Notes: a model not told the origin generated them from the sequence alone. DNA of 64,000 nt from Prostheceraeus crozeri (GCA_907163375.1 CAJQUW010015391.1:1116001-1180000), one strand, 5' to 3'. Positions 1-13,212 are shown, numbered from the stretch's first letter. Made by a program: numbers and translations.

Positions 1-2136
1 ACCAGTCAGAATGATGTAAGTTCCTTTCGAACTTTTGAGACAATCGGTGTCTCACTCCGTGACATGTAGGCTGAGATATGACTTATAAACATATTCGTGA
101 TCACATCCCGACTAGATATGCCATTAATGAGGTGATGCTAATTTACTAGATAATTTGACTACAGTACATCAGTTGGAACCGGGCCTACTTTTGAGGTCCA
201 AGCCTAATCTATTCTACTATATTAGACAATTTCCACTATACTAGACAACATTTAAATCGAGTACCTCGCCTCTCCTATACAAATATGTTTAATGCTATTG
301 TATAAAATAATACATTCCTGCGGTTTGGGGAAACTCCCATAGAATTTTACTGTTACATGTCAATGAAAAATCGTGTCACACAGCAACTCTGTAAGTATAT
401 TCAAGTTGTGGGTGGGAAGATAATCTTGCTGGATTATAAACTTCATTGCAAAACTGAATAAATCTAATCATTTTTGCAGAAAATACTTTTTACTCTCGCT
501 GCTATGTGATAATGAGTCCTTTGTAAGCATTTTAAGTTTCTATCGCTCGTATTGTAGGTTTGTAATCACGAAGTTGCTTAAGTTATATCCAATATAAGGA
601 TCCCATACTCTGTATGTTTGTCTTGATAATTCTCAATAGAATAAGAAATGAGAGAACGTTGAAAAATTCATTGCCGCCTTTATTTTTTGAAAAAGGAACA
701 AGAGATATTCGTAAATAGTCATAAAAATTACATGTGGCAAGGTTATCTGTCGTGAATAATTGCTGAACCAATCGTGAATGAAAATTGCTGCTATAACATG
801 CTAGCTAAACATATTTTAGCTCTTGTAAACAACTTTGAACCCGTCAATTTGATATCCCTTCGATTTATCACCGTCGGAGTCGGGCATGAATGAAATTTGA
901 CAATTTCAAGTTATCTAATATACTGATGGCAGCGTTTAGTCAGAATGCATCAAATATACATCAAGAATTTTGATTCAGTGACGTTGAGTATACATTTCGT
1001 TGAGAAATTGACATGGACAATATCTCCACCACAGTTTTGAAACGGAATATGTAAACGCTATGCTGTAGCTGACTAGAAAGCACGACTCAAGTCTAGACTC
1101 TTAAATTCAATGTTAACAGCATATTCTCCATTTGTGTTGGTGTATTTACTAGAATAGCAGAGTAAGCTGATGAATATCATATGCTCTTATTGAATGTCAC
1201 ATTCCATCGTCGCTATTCATACCTTCATATAGTGATGAAACGTAAAATTCTGCGATTTTTAATCAATGTCTGATTAGGTTATTCGAAAGGGTGTGATTAC
1301 GTAAGAGTCGACTGTCAAATTGTGGCAATATATAATCCACTTGTTTTAATCAGTATTCACGCTTGTGTTTCCATTAGCAACTGAGCAAACAAAATGTAAA
1401 GATGAATTGATATTCATCAACAGATAGGGAAAGCTGCATCGAAGCGCATTCATCATAGCTGCTTTGTAGAGAGTTGAACTTCATCAAGTTATAGTCATGA
1501 ACGTTAGAGAATTTGATTGCTTCCATACTCTTTGGTCCACGCCGATAAACACCGAATTCACAAAAGCTTGGATTTCTCAAAAGGCCTAATATTCAACAAA
1601 ACTTCCATGCACCAAATAGAACTTTTAATAGCATTCGCGGAAAAGAACGATTTTGAGAGTACCCGCGGCTATTATTCATAGAAATGCGTTACTTTATCTA
1701 GTCTAACATTTATTGGAATTGTTTTAGCAGCATAGTTGATTATAATGATAAAAGGAGAGCCAAAGCTGCAATATACACTTATGTTATTAACTATTGTATT
1801 TTTTTGCATTCACCCAATATTTTTTTGTGTTCACCCAATACGTCGGCTGCCACAGCCTGCTTCAAAAGAGCAAACATAGAAGCATCACATCGCTCCACCT
1901 TAAGTATGTCTTGTCAGCGCCGTTCAAGCAGTGGACTTGTGACGTTAAAGCTTCCGCATGGGTAGTGTTACCTTTCTGGAAAAAGAAAGTTGATTTTTTT
2001 TTCGGTTGTGAGTTTCCCTAGAAAATCATTAGAAGTCATCAAGAGGCACTATCGGATTAAGAGCGTCAATATTTGTAATCAAGTCAGCGCCATCTAAGAT
2101 AGTCGGCATTAGAACTATTCGTTCGTGATACGAACA
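1..2136. other. No supportable gene; AT-rich non-coding DNA
   Basis: I see only short, low-quality open frames without conserved motifs, and no convincing splice-bounded exon. The stretch reads as intergenic or intronic DNA. Confidence 0.5.
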
Positions 2137-2162
2137 CGACACGACACGATCGTGTCGTGTCG
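2137..2162. repeat. 26-bp perfect palindrome of CGACA/TGTCG units
   Basis: The 13-base arms are exact reverse complements with no loop (arm CGACACGACACGA). An outer, spaced pair (CGAACACGA at about 2131 and TCGTGTTCG at about 2174) extends the symmetry. It is much richer in GC than its surroundings. It may be a cruciform-prone simple repeat or the remnant of a fold-back element; function is unknown. Confidence 0.7.
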
Positions 2163-2929
2163 AGCCTCGTCATTCGTGTTCGTGCTTTGATAATTAGAGT
2201 CGTGTTTTATTATCTTATTGACAAGAATTCATTGCAAAATTATAAATCGAGACTCGATCTGTTCTAGCTACAGACAAGCTATCTAGAATATATGATTTCA
2301 CGATGATGAAGGATAATTAAACAGCATTCCTTCAATCTGCTTCTTCTGCATATGCATCCGCATAGAATTTACCAATGCATGGTCGAATCACGAGCATCAA
2401 GCGTTTTTTGTGCGGACCCTCAGTAAGTTGGTGGACCGAAATTTGAGAAGAGCAGTGCACGCTTCGTCCACTCCATAGTTGCAAACTCAGCCATTTCCTC
2501 TACAAGTGACGTGCATTTTCAACTGTGGGGTTTGTCATATAAACTGTGTACTCTGAGTCCAGCATAACTTGAAAACTTATGCGGCTTCTTACTACTTTTA
2601 GATCGGTCACTGGTCTGCAGCCATTTGACAATACTAACTGAAATTTAATCTAATTCAAATTACTTTGTGATTCATTTTAGCTGGTGTAGTCCCCTACAGT
2701 TAATTATTATTTTGCATTGAAAACATCTTTCAAATGAATAATTCGCATGATAAATTTCGTGCTAGTCTCAGACGGTTTGGTAGTATCGTGCTTAGATAGT
2801 GCAGTCCTGTTTTGTGTCGTATTCATGCTAAGGCTGAGGATAAATTTCCGACGACTGCAGACCTCTAGCCGACAGCACTCAGTGTGTCGAAGAGAAACAT
2901 GTATTTTAGGATAGATACATTGCATCTAC
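2163..2929. other. No supportable gene
   Basis: No conserved protein, RNA gene or repeat recognised. Confidence 0.45.
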
Positions 2930-3075
2930 AAGAATCATTGGACATTAGAATATACAACGGGAATCATAAAATGCAGGAGTGTATATGCGAGAATCATTAG
3001 ATAGCAACGTTTATAACGGGAATCATTGAATACAGGAGCATTTTAGGAAAATCATTAAGTGTCGGAGTAGATTAA
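2930..3075. repeat. Degenerate tandem repeat, about 60-bp unit, about 2.3 copies
   Basis: Successive units begin AGAATCATT and share an internal ACGGGAATCAT and a ...CAGGAG... segment. The third copy is partial. It lies in non-coding DNA. Confidence 0.5.
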
Positions 3076-3301
3076 GAGCACTTTCAAGTGCAGATTTTGT
3101 GATAAGATGTGCCACTTCATACAGTGGTAGAGAATTTACTAGAAAAACATTAAAAAATATGACACTCACTAAGAATCGAATGATTATTAAAATGGTGTTA
3201 ATGAAACATTTTGACTCCGAATAATGCTGAAAGTTGTATTGAAATATTTTGTGAGTACATCAACTCATTTGTACTCAAATCTCATAAAACAACAATCTTA
3301 C

Positions 3302-3411
3302 CGACGAAAAGTGATTATCATCCGTAGATAGTCGAGACGATGGCCGTGACGATGGTCTTGAATTCGTTTTTCTATTGGTCCCACCACCCCTTCGGCTCTG
3401 TGTATCTCGAC
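3302..3411 (-). CDS. Candidate internal host exon (unknown gene)
   Basis: On the minus strand a polypyrimidine-poor but usable acceptor (TTTTAACAG) precedes 110 bases that end at a strong donor (GTAAGATT). Two frames are open across the exon. One reads as a Ser/Arg-rich disordered segment (RPSSRPSSRLSTDDNHFSS). The other, in phase with the exon at 4899-5020, reads VEIHRAEGVVGPIEKRIQDH. It may belong to the same minus-strand gene as the two exons upstream at 4.9-5.1 kb. No family is recognised. This is an inference from splice signals only. Confidence 0.3.
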
Positions 3412-4898
3412 CTGTTAAAACGAGATGTAAAAATGGCTAGTTATCGATAAAGTATACAGTCGCTGTTGGTTAATGTCGCTTGCATTCACGACATGTCAAA
3501 CTTCATTCACTGACGATACCGACAAATGCTGATGACGTCCTTATTTTGATTCCTCGTAATGATGAGCCGAAGCCGGATTATATTATTCATATTTTTGTAA
3601 ATACAGTCGCAACCATTGTACATTTCTTGTGTACCCGATAGATTCATCAACGCGGGCAAAATTACTACCTGGAAAATTTGCCTCGAATTACACAGACCTA
3701 GAATACTATTAGCCGCCATGTCCATGTGCTCAAGTATAGAAATTTCGATTTGAATCAAAAATTTCTATTTAACGTCTGCGAATGTGTGTTAAGATCTTAT
3801 TACTAAGGATATTTTTAAGTGCAGAAAATGTAGGACATGGGTTTAAATTATACTATAACTAACTTTCCAGGTTAGTGTTCCTGGTAACGAATTGATTGAG
3901 TTTGATTTAGCAAAAATGTGCGGTCTTATAGGAAAGCACACTGAAATGCATGAATAGATAAAAAAAAGTCCAACGTGATTGTACTTGATTGCGCCAAAAT
4001 GTGAAGAATTCCAAAAGACCTTCGCTGTCTGGGTTACCATTTTTAGACTATGCCGCATAACACAGAAATTCTCTTTTTGAAAATTCAGTTTTTAGGTAGA
4101 AAAAATACTGACCGGAATTATTAGATAAATAAATCCAGTCTTCAGCCAAAAATCTATCTTCTTGCTATAACAGTCAGACTAAATGAATGATTCAAGAAAT
4201 TATCCGTGGATTAACCATTTTATGAGCGACACATTTTTCACCATAGACTGAGAACAGTCGGTACCTTTAACACATTTCAATTTGACAAGATTACGGGCGA
4301 AAAAATGTGGGTCAAGACGTCCAACGCCCCAGGTGAAATTACGCAGGAGTTAAAAAAACCAGAGCGCTCCCCAATAGTACTTCATTTAGTGCTCCACTCT
4401 GCATTGGAGACTTGACTTGGAGGCTTTACGAAACAGGCATGAGCTTACGTCAAACTGTCAGTCTGACAATAATCAAAGAATCAGTTGACCAAATTATGAT
4501 CAGAAGGAAGCAAAATACAATATGAAATTTTGATGCCATAACCAAATTTTGCTTTATTGCAATTTTAGACGAATTGCGAAACCCATTGACATTTTTGTCA
4601 GCATGCGAAAGATTGGATAACCGTATGAGATAACTTTAGAGTTCATTCAAGTAACATTTTCTCGACCTTCATATCTTAACAATCCTACAATTTCCTTTTT
4701 GATATACACTTAAATAATATACACTTTGATATACGTACACAACTTAAACTGCATCAGCACAGCAATACACTTAAAAGTAGATTTAATGTACTGGAAGAGG
4801 CACATAGAAACTCACTTCTCACGCTCGTATTCAGTGTTTTCGGACGTGACATGTCAATTGATGCTGAAACCAAAACAACATGATGAGTGAAGTAATAC
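3412..4898. other. Probable intron or intergenic DNA; no gene seen
   Basis: No conserved coding motif. If the flanking exons belong to one gene, this is its intron. Confidence 0.35.
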
Positions 4899-5020
4899 CT
4901 CAAAATATGTCTTATTATGATGAATCGTACGTTTGACATTGGCAAGTTTCTTGTAGTGAGCATTCATATGTTGAAGAACCAACATCTGTTTCGATAGCTT
5001 GCATGATGTCGGTGCCAAAG
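4899..5020 (-). CDS. Candidate internal host exon (unknown gene)
   Basis: Minus strand: acceptor CTTTTTCTAG, 122 coding bases, donor GAG|GTATTA. The open frame includes KLSKQMLVLQHMNAHYKKLA and then NVKRTIHHNKTYFE, which looks like a real basic, helical protein segment. It joins in frame (phase 1 to phase 0) with the 42-base exon at 5086-5127. A loose likeness to the CFAP97 domain of ciliary proteins was considered, but it is too weak to name the gene. Confidence 0.4.
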
Positions 5021-5085
5021 CTAGAAAAAGAACACATAGAATCAAAACAAGAAAATTGATTAAAAGTACATGTAATTGAACTTAC

Positions 5086-5127
5086 GACTGCTCTTCTGAC
5101 CAAGGTGTCCTTTGAGCATTTTAGACT
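5086..5127 (-). CDS. Candidate small internal host exon (unknown gene)
   Basis: Forty-two bases between an acceptor (CACTTTCAG) and a strong donor (GTAAGTTC) on the minus strand. The frame SKMLKGHLGQKSS continues without a stop into the exon at 4899-5020. Phase agreement across the intron is the main support. The gene's 5' part is not visible. Confidence 0.35.
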
Positions 5128-7746
5128 CTGAAAGTGTAATTGCAATTATACATACAGCACAAACAAGTAACATAGTATATTGGATTAAAGTGGCGACATG
5201 AGAAGACACATGATAAGAGAAAAGTATCGAGAATAACGTGAGATAACTTGGTCCCTCAAGCAGTTTGACGGTTAACGGTTCAGCTGCTGCTTTCAGAACG
5301 GATTGGAAATCATTTTAAGTTAGTTAACTATTTGGTTGAACTATCGGATGGTATCTGTGGCACAGGTGGCTGCGTACTTGGTCATGAGATTGTGTGGTTG
5401 AGATTGCGTGAATGCCATTAAAAATCGGCTTCAGGGGCGTTCAGACTAAGATGATTATCATAACACTTAAGCAAACTAAGACAATGTCAGCACAGTCTTC
5501 TCAAAGTTTCTTCTTTCATGCTGAACTGCTTTAGATAGATGTGCTGTAGATAAACACAATTAGCACATTGAATGCACTCGCTACATCTCATCAGCTGATT
5601 TTGCCTCTCACTGCAAAGTCCAGAATTGTAAGTCTTGCGAACGAGCCTGGGTCTGGAGTGCAAGTAGATCAGTAGATCATGAAGTATATCAGACTAAAAG
5701 AAGTGTGATACCTCTGAAAATGGAAACCTCAAATGATTTTGATATTTCTATCCCAATTTTCTTATAGATATCATATGTAATGAGGAGTGCAATCAAACTA
5801 TAGCTTAGGATTATAAATTAAGAGAATATGCCCGCAAATGAATAAGATTTCCGAACCGACAAACAAAAAATCCTTCGGCATTGAAGAATCTATCTCCAGC
5901 TATGTAGCTCCTCTCCATGTCAACGGAGTGTTTGAGTAAGCTAACATTTAATTAACTCAGTATAACTACAACAGGCATTTAGGCTAACGACCTATGCCTG
6001 ATAAGGCTGCGCTCTTTCCTCAAGGTTCCCAACAATCAACCTACTAGCAAGAACTACCGAGCTTTTTATTAGTGTTATGTCAGTCAACCTCATAATGCCT
6101 CGGCTGCTCTGGTCAGACAGCAAAGAGCATGATTCCGTCCTGGCTAACTTGACATGACGATTGGTTTTTAAACAAGCATCTGAAAATATTCGCATCGACA
6201 TCCAAAAGTGAATCACACAGAAATATAAATAGAGCGTATTCTTCGACACTTGCCTTCTTCACTAAAATGAGTACGTCAATAGAACAGTAGCAACTCATTT
6301 ATGTCACCAATGTGTCCACAGATTTTGACCGTGATGAGGAAAACAAACTAACATGTTTTACTTCTGAAAGTTTGACTGTTTTGATATGTATTAGTAATTA
6401 ATTATATATTTGGCAAATGCAATATTTGTTTATTGCGTCCTCTCAGGACTTCACTCTCAATCGCAATTTTTCCCATGACGATTAAAGTTTATTTATGTTG
6501 TACTATACAAAGCTTTCAGCAAAAGGTCATGTTTTTTTTACTGTCCCTCTGAAGCAATATGCGGCAAATTTTTCGACGACAAAAATCCTACAACATCTAA
6601 TTCTAGGCTCATTTTCTTCTAATTAAACATTTGATTTGCAGACTGCAATGTGAATATGTGAATTATCGACGTAACTTTTCTTCTAAGAATTTCCACAATG
6701 CGTAGATATCTCGAATTTAGTGAGATAGCATAGCCTGAGAATGCAGCACGAACCGGAAGTAGTTTAGTCAAATCTACCTGAACACGAGTTTATGACGACG
6801 GGGGAAGACGTGATATAGAGGAAGATTGCGTCGAATCGACATTGAAGAAGATTCATTAGCAAAAGCATGCGGTAAAGGCTTTAAGTTCATCTTACAAAGT
6901 TAATACATGAAATATTTAAATAACAGTCAATTAAAAGTTTCCTTTTTATCATGCATTTTTGAAAAGGTCAAGCGATTCAGAAATGGACACAAGACTGTAG
7001 ATTGTCCGATACTTAAGGGGTAGATGAACAGAATTCTCTCCTATCAAATGCTGACAAGAGCTGTCGAAGGATAACAAAAGAAGGCCTATTTGGAAGTGTG
7101 TCTTCTGATCAGTCGGAATTCTGTTTCGATAATCGATGTGTTCTAAGAGTAGACTGTTATAAATATAATGAATCTGAAAAAGAAGATAAGAATTCCTTTT
7201 CGTTCAGTGCGATTTCCATTTCGAATGTAAAACTACAGAAGTTGTATTCTTTTATTCGAAGCAGAATTCTTTTCTAATTACTGTCTGAAATTATATATTA
7301 TTATAGCTGCAGAAAACCTTGGACATATGCGAGCACATTCAGGTAGATGAAATATTGAGATGCATTATTTCCAATTCATACATGAACTTTTATTGCTTAT
7401 TTATTTATTATTTACCAATGGGGTCGCTCCTCAGGCGACGAGACCGGATGAAATCGTTGAAGTCGGTTAAATAGCTCAAGGTCAGTCCAGGGACCTCCTG
7501 TACACAACGGAGATATTCTATCTGTGCTCGAATTCTTCCCTTGTATTTTAAGCAGGATCCAAAAATCGATTATCAATACTACCCTCAATTGGCAAATCTT
7601 TCAAAGCGGGCGCAACGTGGACTGATTGGGAAGGCATGCTGCAAGTCGAGCGGCCATATTGCTGATAATTTGCAAACCAGGGTTGCCAGTTCAAAAAGAT
7701 CAAAATACTCACTTGAAGAATGGATGGACACTGATCCGGTGAATGA
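5128..7746. other. No supportable gene
   Basis: No conserved protein or RNA gene recognised. A T/A-rich stretch at about 7390-7415 followed by a more GC-rich segment could be the 3' end of an old retroposon, but nothing identifies it. Confidence 0.4.
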
Positions 7747-8033
7747 CGGATCTCAAACTGTCGTAAGGAAGCTTCATGCAGAATCATGCCTTTTATCAGA
7801 AAAATTGCGACTTATTATGATATTGATTAATGAACGAAAAGATTGCAACTAAGTGGCAATAAACGAACTTATATTCTTGGTTGATGAAAAACGGATCTCA
7901 AACTGTCGTAAGGAAGCTTCATGCAGAATCATACCTTTTATCAGAAAAAGTACGACTAATTATGATATTAATTAATGGACGAAAAAATTGCAACTAAGAG
8001 GCAATAAACGAACTTATATTCTTGGTTGATGAT
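7747..8033. repeat. Tandem direct duplication, 145-bp unit, two copies
   Basis: Copy 1 (7747-7891) and copy 2 (from 7892) both begin CGGATCTCAAACTGTCGTAA and end TTATATTCTTGGTTGATGA. They are close to 95% alike by eye. The first copy covers the 3' part of a 103-codon plus-strand open frame (7541-7852) that has no recognisable domain. Confidence 0.85.
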
Positions 8034-10485
8034 CAGTGAATAAAATCCTGATAGGTCTGAGTACGGACGTTACTAGAAACGTTAAATTGTTCTGAATTAA
8101 TGTCAAAAATTCAAATACAGACAGTAGGTTTTGATTTATGATTGAAGCTATTGATGAGCGATGACCATGTGACAACCGATTGAAAGGAATTTCAAGGTCC
8201 ACTGCGACAAAGAAAAAATTGTCTCCAACGCAGCAGTCAGAATTACTTGGCATTCATTGACAGTCAATCGAAGCAGGATGGTAATGATAAAAAAGTGTGA
8301 CATATTTGAAAAAACATGATGTCACAAAATGTCTCAAAACAAAGGGTCTACTTTATCTTTCGTTTCTTAGGTCATCGTATGAATACTGTGTTTTACAACA
8401 AACTAAGAGGCCTAGTGATTCCAGAAATTGATGGCTTAAAACCTAGCTTCTCGAACAGCGGTTTCTGGGGGTACCTATGAGAATTGAACGCAGCCTGCAA
8501 TACCATTGTGATAATCAGGACAATGTTGGAAATCAAATGAAAAATAGTTCAACTGTGTTATTGTTGGATGAATATATTCAAGCTATGCAACTGATTTCTA
8601 TCAACTCATAGATTCGAGAAATTTTCTAATGGCTTTCATGATGAACGAGTTAATATTTCTAAGCTCAGTGGTGTGCACATTTTGTGTCTTTATCTTTATA
8701 TCACGGTGGACATTTCCAAACCTTGAACATCGTTTGCACATTATCGACCATAATCCTCGTGGAAAACCAGAGGTAAATATGGCAAATGCATGTTCATGTG
8801 CAGGAAGGGGGTGAGACTATGTTGACAACATGGATACAAATGGGTTCGTGGTGCACATTTTTATTGCGCAGCACAGACCTAACTATTATGACAACTATTT
8901 TACTTTATTTCAAGCTACATCAGTAACACTCTACTTCCTGGCAGTATAATGTGATACTTTTTGGTTCTCAAGCACCACCGAAAAAAGCAAACATTTTCTA
9001 GAAACCAGAGACAACGATTGCACTTTTGAAATGCTTGTGTTTTCAAATGCTCGTTCATGTATTTCAACACATGATTTCCTGCCACATATGAGAACATTTT
9101 TCTCAATAGGCGAATATTGAAGCCGTTGAGCTTTATCAGAAAGGTACACATGGGCTAGAAGTATTGCAACATATAGACATGTAAAACAGGCATCCAACGT
9201 ACACTTCTACTTGCACCGGTGGTTCACTACGGGGACCTTTTTCTCTTGCAGAAGGACGGTCGCCAGAAGGAAATTATACAAGCAATTTATCCTTCAGAAA
9301 AATATCACTTCTACTTATCAACTCAATCCTAGGGGTAGGACGGTCGGCGTCGATTCCTCTTTGATCGGCGTGGAGGTTGAGATTCTGATACAGTCATCGG
9401 TATCTCAACAGACAGCTCTGCATTTTCAACGGACCGGTGAAGTATTGTCATCGGACGGGTATGTCATCTTATAGTCATCATTTGCTACAGACTTTTAAGT
9501 TCTGCGAACTAAGTTTCCTGTGTTGATGCAAAACTCGTCGTCCATCTTTCAGGTGAAAAGACTTTCTGTTTGACCAATTTTTGTGCCTTTCCTTCTTTAC
9601 TGATAAAAGATTGACCTTCGCTGTATGCAGCTATTGCACAAGGTCGTCTTCGATCGTTTGCATACTAAGCATTTGCTTCATTTCTTGATCGTAAGTTTTG
9701 GCCCAACTCTGTTGCAACATCGTCATTTGTAGAGACAAAGTCTAGGCTGGTTTCCACTTTACCACATAGCATCAACTCGGATGCATTTTGATAGTCGAAA
9801 ATTGCATAGTTGCATCATAATTATGTAGGTTACATGGCCATCAATAACATACCGCAGTTTACAGCCAATTTTAACTGTCGTTGCACTGATCAATTTATGC
9901 AGGTTTCAATTAACCCGTTCTACAACCCCTTACTCTGTGTTATATACAGAAGAACATATATTAATCATTCCTCTAGTAGCCTACGTAAAAATTCAGGAAA
10001 TAAATTGAAGTCCATTGTCTGGTGCTAGTGATGTGAAATGTCCAAAAAGAGAAAGAATTCTGAATAAAATTAAATTACTTTCGCTGAAGTAAAAAGAGTT
10101 AAAGACATCTATAGACATGAACTTTGCGAAACAGTCAAACACAGCAATGATTTAATATGGTCTGTGGGAGTGATAGCAATTTGGACCTTGAATGTCAATA
10201 GCAACTTAGTGCCAAGGTCTATTCACGATAGACAATATGATAGCAACATTTCAGTGAGCGAATCGCATATGTTTTTTTGATATGGAAGGACGCTGTAACC
10301 ATGAATCAAGTGACAAAAGTACGTACCTATAAATAATTATTGAATTCAAACAAATGGAGTTATGATTAAGCTGGTTCTTCAAGCTCACGTCTTTTCTATA
10401 TAATACCGAACCATAATCAGAGAGTACACAGACACTGAAAATAATAGTTGTTGACATGCAGTGTCAAGAAAACGGCGCATAAACG
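8034..10485. other. No supportable gene
   Basis: Several short open frames occur on both strands, but none has a recognisable motif or a consistent splice structure. Confidence 0.4.
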
Positions 10486-10600
10486 ATGTCGGCTTCCGGA
10501 GGTAGACAATGGGAAGATACCCGCCGTTCATTATTGTGCTTTGCAAATTTTTACCGCCATTGTCAATTCTCCTTACACGAAAGCATTTTCACAAAACCAC
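10486..10600 (+). pseudogene. Small LTR-retroelement (Gypsy-type) pol relic
   Basis: A short plus-strand frame contains LLCFANFYRHC, like the LGFANFYRRFI signature after the reverse-transcriptase domain of Gypsy-type elements. Nothing else of the element is visible. It is a fossil and the call is tentative. Confidence 0.25.
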
Positions 10601-11076
10601 GTGGAGCAGGTCGCCTTACAATCTACAATTTTTCAGTGATTATCTTCTTCAACAGACCTAACAATTGTCGCATAGGACGGCGCCTAAATTTGTCCAATGC
10701 ATAGAGTAACTGCTACATACTTACTCATGGTCCAATTCATGAATTTGATGTGATGTGATCGCAGCAATTCTGCAATCTGATACCACTAACTCATTGAAAT
10801 CGAGGGAATGGATTTCTATGGTCTAGCAGAACATAGAAATCTCGAATTTCAATGTTTTGGTGAGTTGGATGGCTTTGTCCATAGACATCGGATTACACTA
10901 TTAGGATTCAACCAAGAGTAGGGATATATAGGTAGAGTGTCGACTCAAATAATTGTCTGTATACAGTGAAGATTTTTATATGAAAAGATTCAGTTTTTTG
11001 CCGAGACTACGTTCCCGTGGTCCAAAAACTATTTGAATAGTTTTTAAAAGTCAAAATCATAGGGTAGGTATATTAG

Positions 11077-11089
11077 CGGTTCGTGTACG
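11077..11089 (+). repeat. piggyBac left terminal inverted repeat
   Basis: CGGTTCGTGTACG, an exact match to the reverse complement of 32712-32724. It is followed at 11109-11136 by an inner motif, GTGTACGTTGCGGGGTGTTT and on into a palindrome, which recurs inverted at the right end directly joined to the outer repeat. Confidence 0.9.
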
Positions 11090-11349
11090 CTCAGAAAATT
11101 TTATAATGGTGTACGTTGCGGGGTGTTTTACACCCCACACGGAACAGTTTCAAATCGCCTGGGAAGATTACCCGAAGTCATTCAAATATCTTTGTCACGT
11201 GCTTACTTTTTGTGAGAATCATTGATAAACACGTGCGAGCGTCTCTTGGTGTTCAGCAACACACGGTGTATGTATGGATCACTCACAAGCGCCTATCTTT
11301 TCTGGGGATATCAGTACGAATTCACATCATTAAGCACATTGCAATCCTG

Positions 11350-11897
11350 ATGGCCGGTCGTCCTCCGCGACAGGCTAGGCTTGAAGCGCAACGGCGTCTA
11401 TTCAGTCAATATGAAGAAGAGGACATGTTTATCGCAGCAAGCACAGCTGATGACTTGGTGTCATGTGATCCTCTGCCAGACACATTAGGCGCTACTATTA
11501 CAACCCAACTCGAAGAAAATGCAGAAGAACCGAATGATGACATCTTGAACGAAGATGAAATCTATGTATTTGATGCCTCTCATTCTGGTGAGTCTGATGA
11601 TGATGGCGATGCCGATGACGAGACCTAATATCCCGAGTGGCTTGACTTGGTCACTGAGATCAGCAGCATCAGCAAGTGGACGTCTTCCTGAAAGGAACAT
11701 TATTCTCTTTCATGCTGGCTTCAAGGTGGGATTGAATCCTTCTACCAAGCGAGAGGCCTTTCTTGTAATGTTTGATCACATCATTGATTTAACCGTTCAC
11801 TACACCAATCTATACGGACGCCGTTTCTTTCCTTCTGAGTGGAAAAATACTACAGGGATTGAATTTGAAGCATTCATTGGGATTCATATGCTTGCTG
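11350..11897 (+). pseudogene. piggyBac transposase exon 1 (N-terminal region), decayed
   Basis: The frame starts at MAGRPPRQARLEAQ and runs through an acidic region (EENAEEPNDDILNEDEIYVF), as usual for the disordered N-terminus of piggyBac transposases. A frameshift near 11620 separates it from the next conserved block, which contains VMFDHIIDLTVHYTNLYGRR (the family's F..ii..iv..TN.Y motif) and ends FIGIHMLAG at a strong splice donor (G|GTAAGT, 11898). In intact relatives this gene makes the DDD-family enzyme that cuts and pastes the element at TTAA. Here at least one frameshift has killed it. Confidence 0.8.
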
Positions 11898-12461
11898 GTA
11901 AGTAGGCCTACAGTAAACCTAGCCGTAAACATAATTGCAAACCTACAGTATAATTCTCCAACTATATGTACATGTACATGTATAGAATTCCTTTTCTCGC
12001 CAATAGGGCCTACGTTTACCGATCAAATTATACCTACCTGCTCTCACTATTTGTTTATTTCAAGAAACGTTGTTACAAGCTTGCATGTTACATAAGCTTA
12101 CATGTACAATTGTACATGTATGGTCACATACAGTATGTAAGTTCCAACATTGAATTTCCTAGATTTCACGTGAACGTACGAACAAGACCTTATTTATACT
12201 CAATTTATCGTAGGCCCTGCATTCATATACAGTATACACTGTAGCTACTTCCAACTTGTTCAAGCTGTGCACTGTACAATGCTGCGTTTAAAAAGACACC
12301 CCATCAGTTTGAAATAAAAAATCAAATTGTGTAATTTGTCTAACCCAACCCTCACATGCTTTGGCGGTTAGACTAAGCTATCATTTATGCTTGTACACAT
12401 ACCTGTACCGTACATAGATATTTTGTGAAATATTGCCACTCAATTTGCTGCTTTTCATGAG

Positions 12462-12838
12462 GTGGCTGAAATGCAAATATCGTCATATTATGCACCAAAT
12501 AATCCGTTTTCAGGGTCTATGAAAGCTCACCATTGCAATACAAGAGATTTATGGCAGATGAAAGATGGTATACCGGCATGCAGAGCAGCCATGAGCTATG
12601 AGCGTTTTACACAGATCAAAACCTGCTTGAGATTTGATGATACAATGAGGAGATGTCGTGAGGATGAACTCGCTCCAGTTTCAGCGATCGCAGAACATAT
12701 GAATAAGGTACTCAACGAGATCTACACCCCGTCTGAAACATTGGTTGTCGATTAAATGCTTCTCGAATACTACGGACGCGTATCTTTCAAGCAATACATA
12801 CCCACCAAGCCAGGAAAGTTTGGTATAAAGATTTTTTG
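12462..12838 (+). pseudogene. piggyBac transposase exon 2 (first catalytic Asp), decayed
   Basis: The exon opens after a TTTTCATGAG acceptor and reads through LWQMKDGIPACRAAMSYERF, TCLRFDDTMR and DELAPVSAI, all conserved piggyBac blocks. LVVD is the position of the first catalytic aspartate. An in-frame TAA replaces the glutamate that normally follows (VDE). After it, YYGRVSFKQYIPTKPGKFGI and KIFW continue in frame to a strong donor, TTG|GTAAGTT at 12839. The stop codon marks the copy as dead. Homology to the transposase IS4-like domain (DDE_Tnp_1_7) is clear by motif. Confidence 0.85.
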
Positions 12839-13170
12839 GTAAGTTTAGTACACTTAAGTCTAGCGTGTGCCTACCCTAAATAATGCAGCACGGTGCCTGC
12901 CCAATTTCTGATGCGAGTCTAAACACTCTGCGAGGCGTAGTCTACGCGTAAGACTCGATTGAAGTTTTACATGTATAGGCTATGAGTGACACGTAAGGTT
13001 TTATGTATTTTTTACAGGTTTTATGTATTTGAATAATTACGTACATTTGTATGGACTGTAAAGTCTACACCAAATTTTGTATTTTCCATGGTACTAGTAG
13101 GCCTATACATTTATGACCAAATATGACAGCTTATTTGCTGATATCAGTACCGTACGTCTTTCCTCTTCAG

Positions 13171-13212
13171 GTTGGTGGATAATTCCAACACGATGCCACT
13201 TTCCTCCATTGT
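13171..13212 (+). pseudogene. piggyBac transposase exon 3, interrupted by the 18.5-kb insert
   Basis: After a good acceptor (TTTCCTCTTCAG) the frame LVDNSNTMPLSSIV continues exon 2. This is the family's (L/C)D....Y.....VYtG region. The sequence then leaves piggyBac. The next block, VYVGEQTLSE, is found 18.5 kb away at 31.73 kb. Confidence 0.75.

Noticed and set aside
4899-5020. Naming the exon as CFAP97 family
   Set aside because: Only a loose likeness of about 20 residues was seen; the diagnostic following segment is absent or not found.
7541-7852. 103-codon plus-strand frame as a gene
   Set aside because: No motif, and its 3' part is duplicated non-coding-like DNA; it is probably chance.
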